A DNA stretch of 64,000 nucleotides from Rhodococcus sp. B50 (GTDB taxonomy: Bacteria; Actinomycetota; Actinomycetes; Mycobacteriales; Mycobacteriaceae): NCBI RefSeq assembly GCF_013602415.1, contig NZ_WPAG02000001.1, positions 1 to 64,000 on the forward strand, given 5' to 3'. Below are positions 63,701-64,000 of the stretch, piece after piece; positions within the stretch are counted from its first letter, which is position 1, and the number at the start of each line of letters is the position of its first letter. Both the position numbers and the translations under genes were made by a program. The notes beneath the pieces are model-generated. The model ran no database searches, was not told the origin of the DNA, and worked only from the letters and a program-made list of their open reading frames with translations.

Positions 63701-64000
63701 TGAGTCGATCGACTGCCGTCGGTAGGTGTCGAGGTCGGGGAACGTCTCACCGCCGAGGTGGGCCTGGACTGCGGAGACGATGTGTGGCAGTTGCCAGCGC
63801 GAGCGCTTGGACTCGAGCTTGGTGATCACGGCTCGGGCGTCGTCGTCGAGGCTGCGGCGCTGTGGCCTCGGGGCGTGAGCGGCGGCGAAGGCGTCGCGGA
63901 CGAGCTGGTCGACGGCCTCATTGCCGCCGAGGATTTCGGCGGCCTTCTCGCGCCATTCTGCGCGCATCTCGGCGAGTGATTTCGCGTCGGCCTTGCCTTC
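60766..64000 (-). CDS. MobF-type conjugative relaxase, C-terminal helicase part (runs off the right edge; one frameshift)
   Basis: The N-terminal relaxase domain lies beyond base 64000. From the edge the frame reads GKADAKSLAEMRAEWREKAA to TYRRQSID near 63705. It then needs one shift to STHQPVVELSVTTPRVELPA and is open to 60766 (994 codons). RecD/TraI-type helicase motifs: LAVGVGPAGTGKTTSMKAVV (I), MLLVDEASLAST (II), RLLGDPAQLDAVETGG (III), GYASTVHRAQGVTVD (V) and YVAVTRARTDNRIYVP (VI). It nicks oriT and unwinds the transferred strand. The end is a long charged helical tail. Confidence 0.9.

Overview
This window is GC-rich plasmid DNA from an actinobacterium, most likely Rhodococcus or a close mycolic-acid-containing relative. 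The grounds are a pAL5000-type repA/repB pair (27774-28921), ParA/ParB-type partition genes, a MobF-type relaxase-helicase running off the right edge, and a type IV secretion operon with an SCO6880-like protein, VirB4, VirD4 and VirB6-like components. A cutinase-like protein, an 'insoluble domain protein' and a DUF5593-type protein fit the mycolata. No tRNA, rRNA or CRISPR array was seen.

Layout. 1-3.2 kb: a membrane protein, a serine resolvase with a possible res site, a helix-turn-helix protein and a transposase remnant. 3.2-9.5 kb: a predicted defence or restriction-modification island (MORC/MutL-like GHKL ATPase, Mrr-like nuclease-helicase, an unknown 202-residue protein, a 5-methylcytosine methyltransferase and a Vsr endonuclease). 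10.2-15 kb: small accessory genes, including two that share an N-terminal motif and part of their leader. 15.2-27.6 kb: mostly minus-strand plasmid housekeeping operons (Fic toxin/antitoxin with a DnaB-N-like protein, ParB-like, ParA plus centromere-binding protein, DUF3560, several tiny Cys-rich proteins, DUF2637, two ribbon-helix-helix proteins). Several of these operons are preceded by an AT-rich array of 11-bp repeats ending in a conserved ATGTAAACT, which looks like a shared operator or centromere. 27.7-30.6 kb: replication genes. 30.6-41.7 kb: a 5.53-kb direct tandem duplication (P450, DUF5593-type protein, double-XRE regulator, structured leader, insoluble domain protein). 40-57.5 kb: the transfer operon. 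57.8-60.7 kb: an MFS efflux pump and a membrane protein. 60.8-64 kb: the relaxase.

How the genes fit together. RepA/RepB replicate the plasmid and the Par genes segregate it. The Fic pair may stabilise it. The transfer operon starts behind a leader that resembles the c-di-AMP (ydaO) riboswitch and contains enzymes suited to opening both the mycomembrane (cutinase) and the peptidoglycan (M23 + lytic transglycosylase + NlpC/P60). The relaxase lies apart, on the opposite strand.

Caution. Many genes carry frameshifts, often at a 1-base change in a homopolymer run. The two copies of the tandem duplication appear to differ only by such 1-base indels, each of which breaks a frame in one copy. This points to consensus errors (long-read type) rather than mass gene decay. 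Genes called frameshifted here should be read as probably intact in the real molecule.
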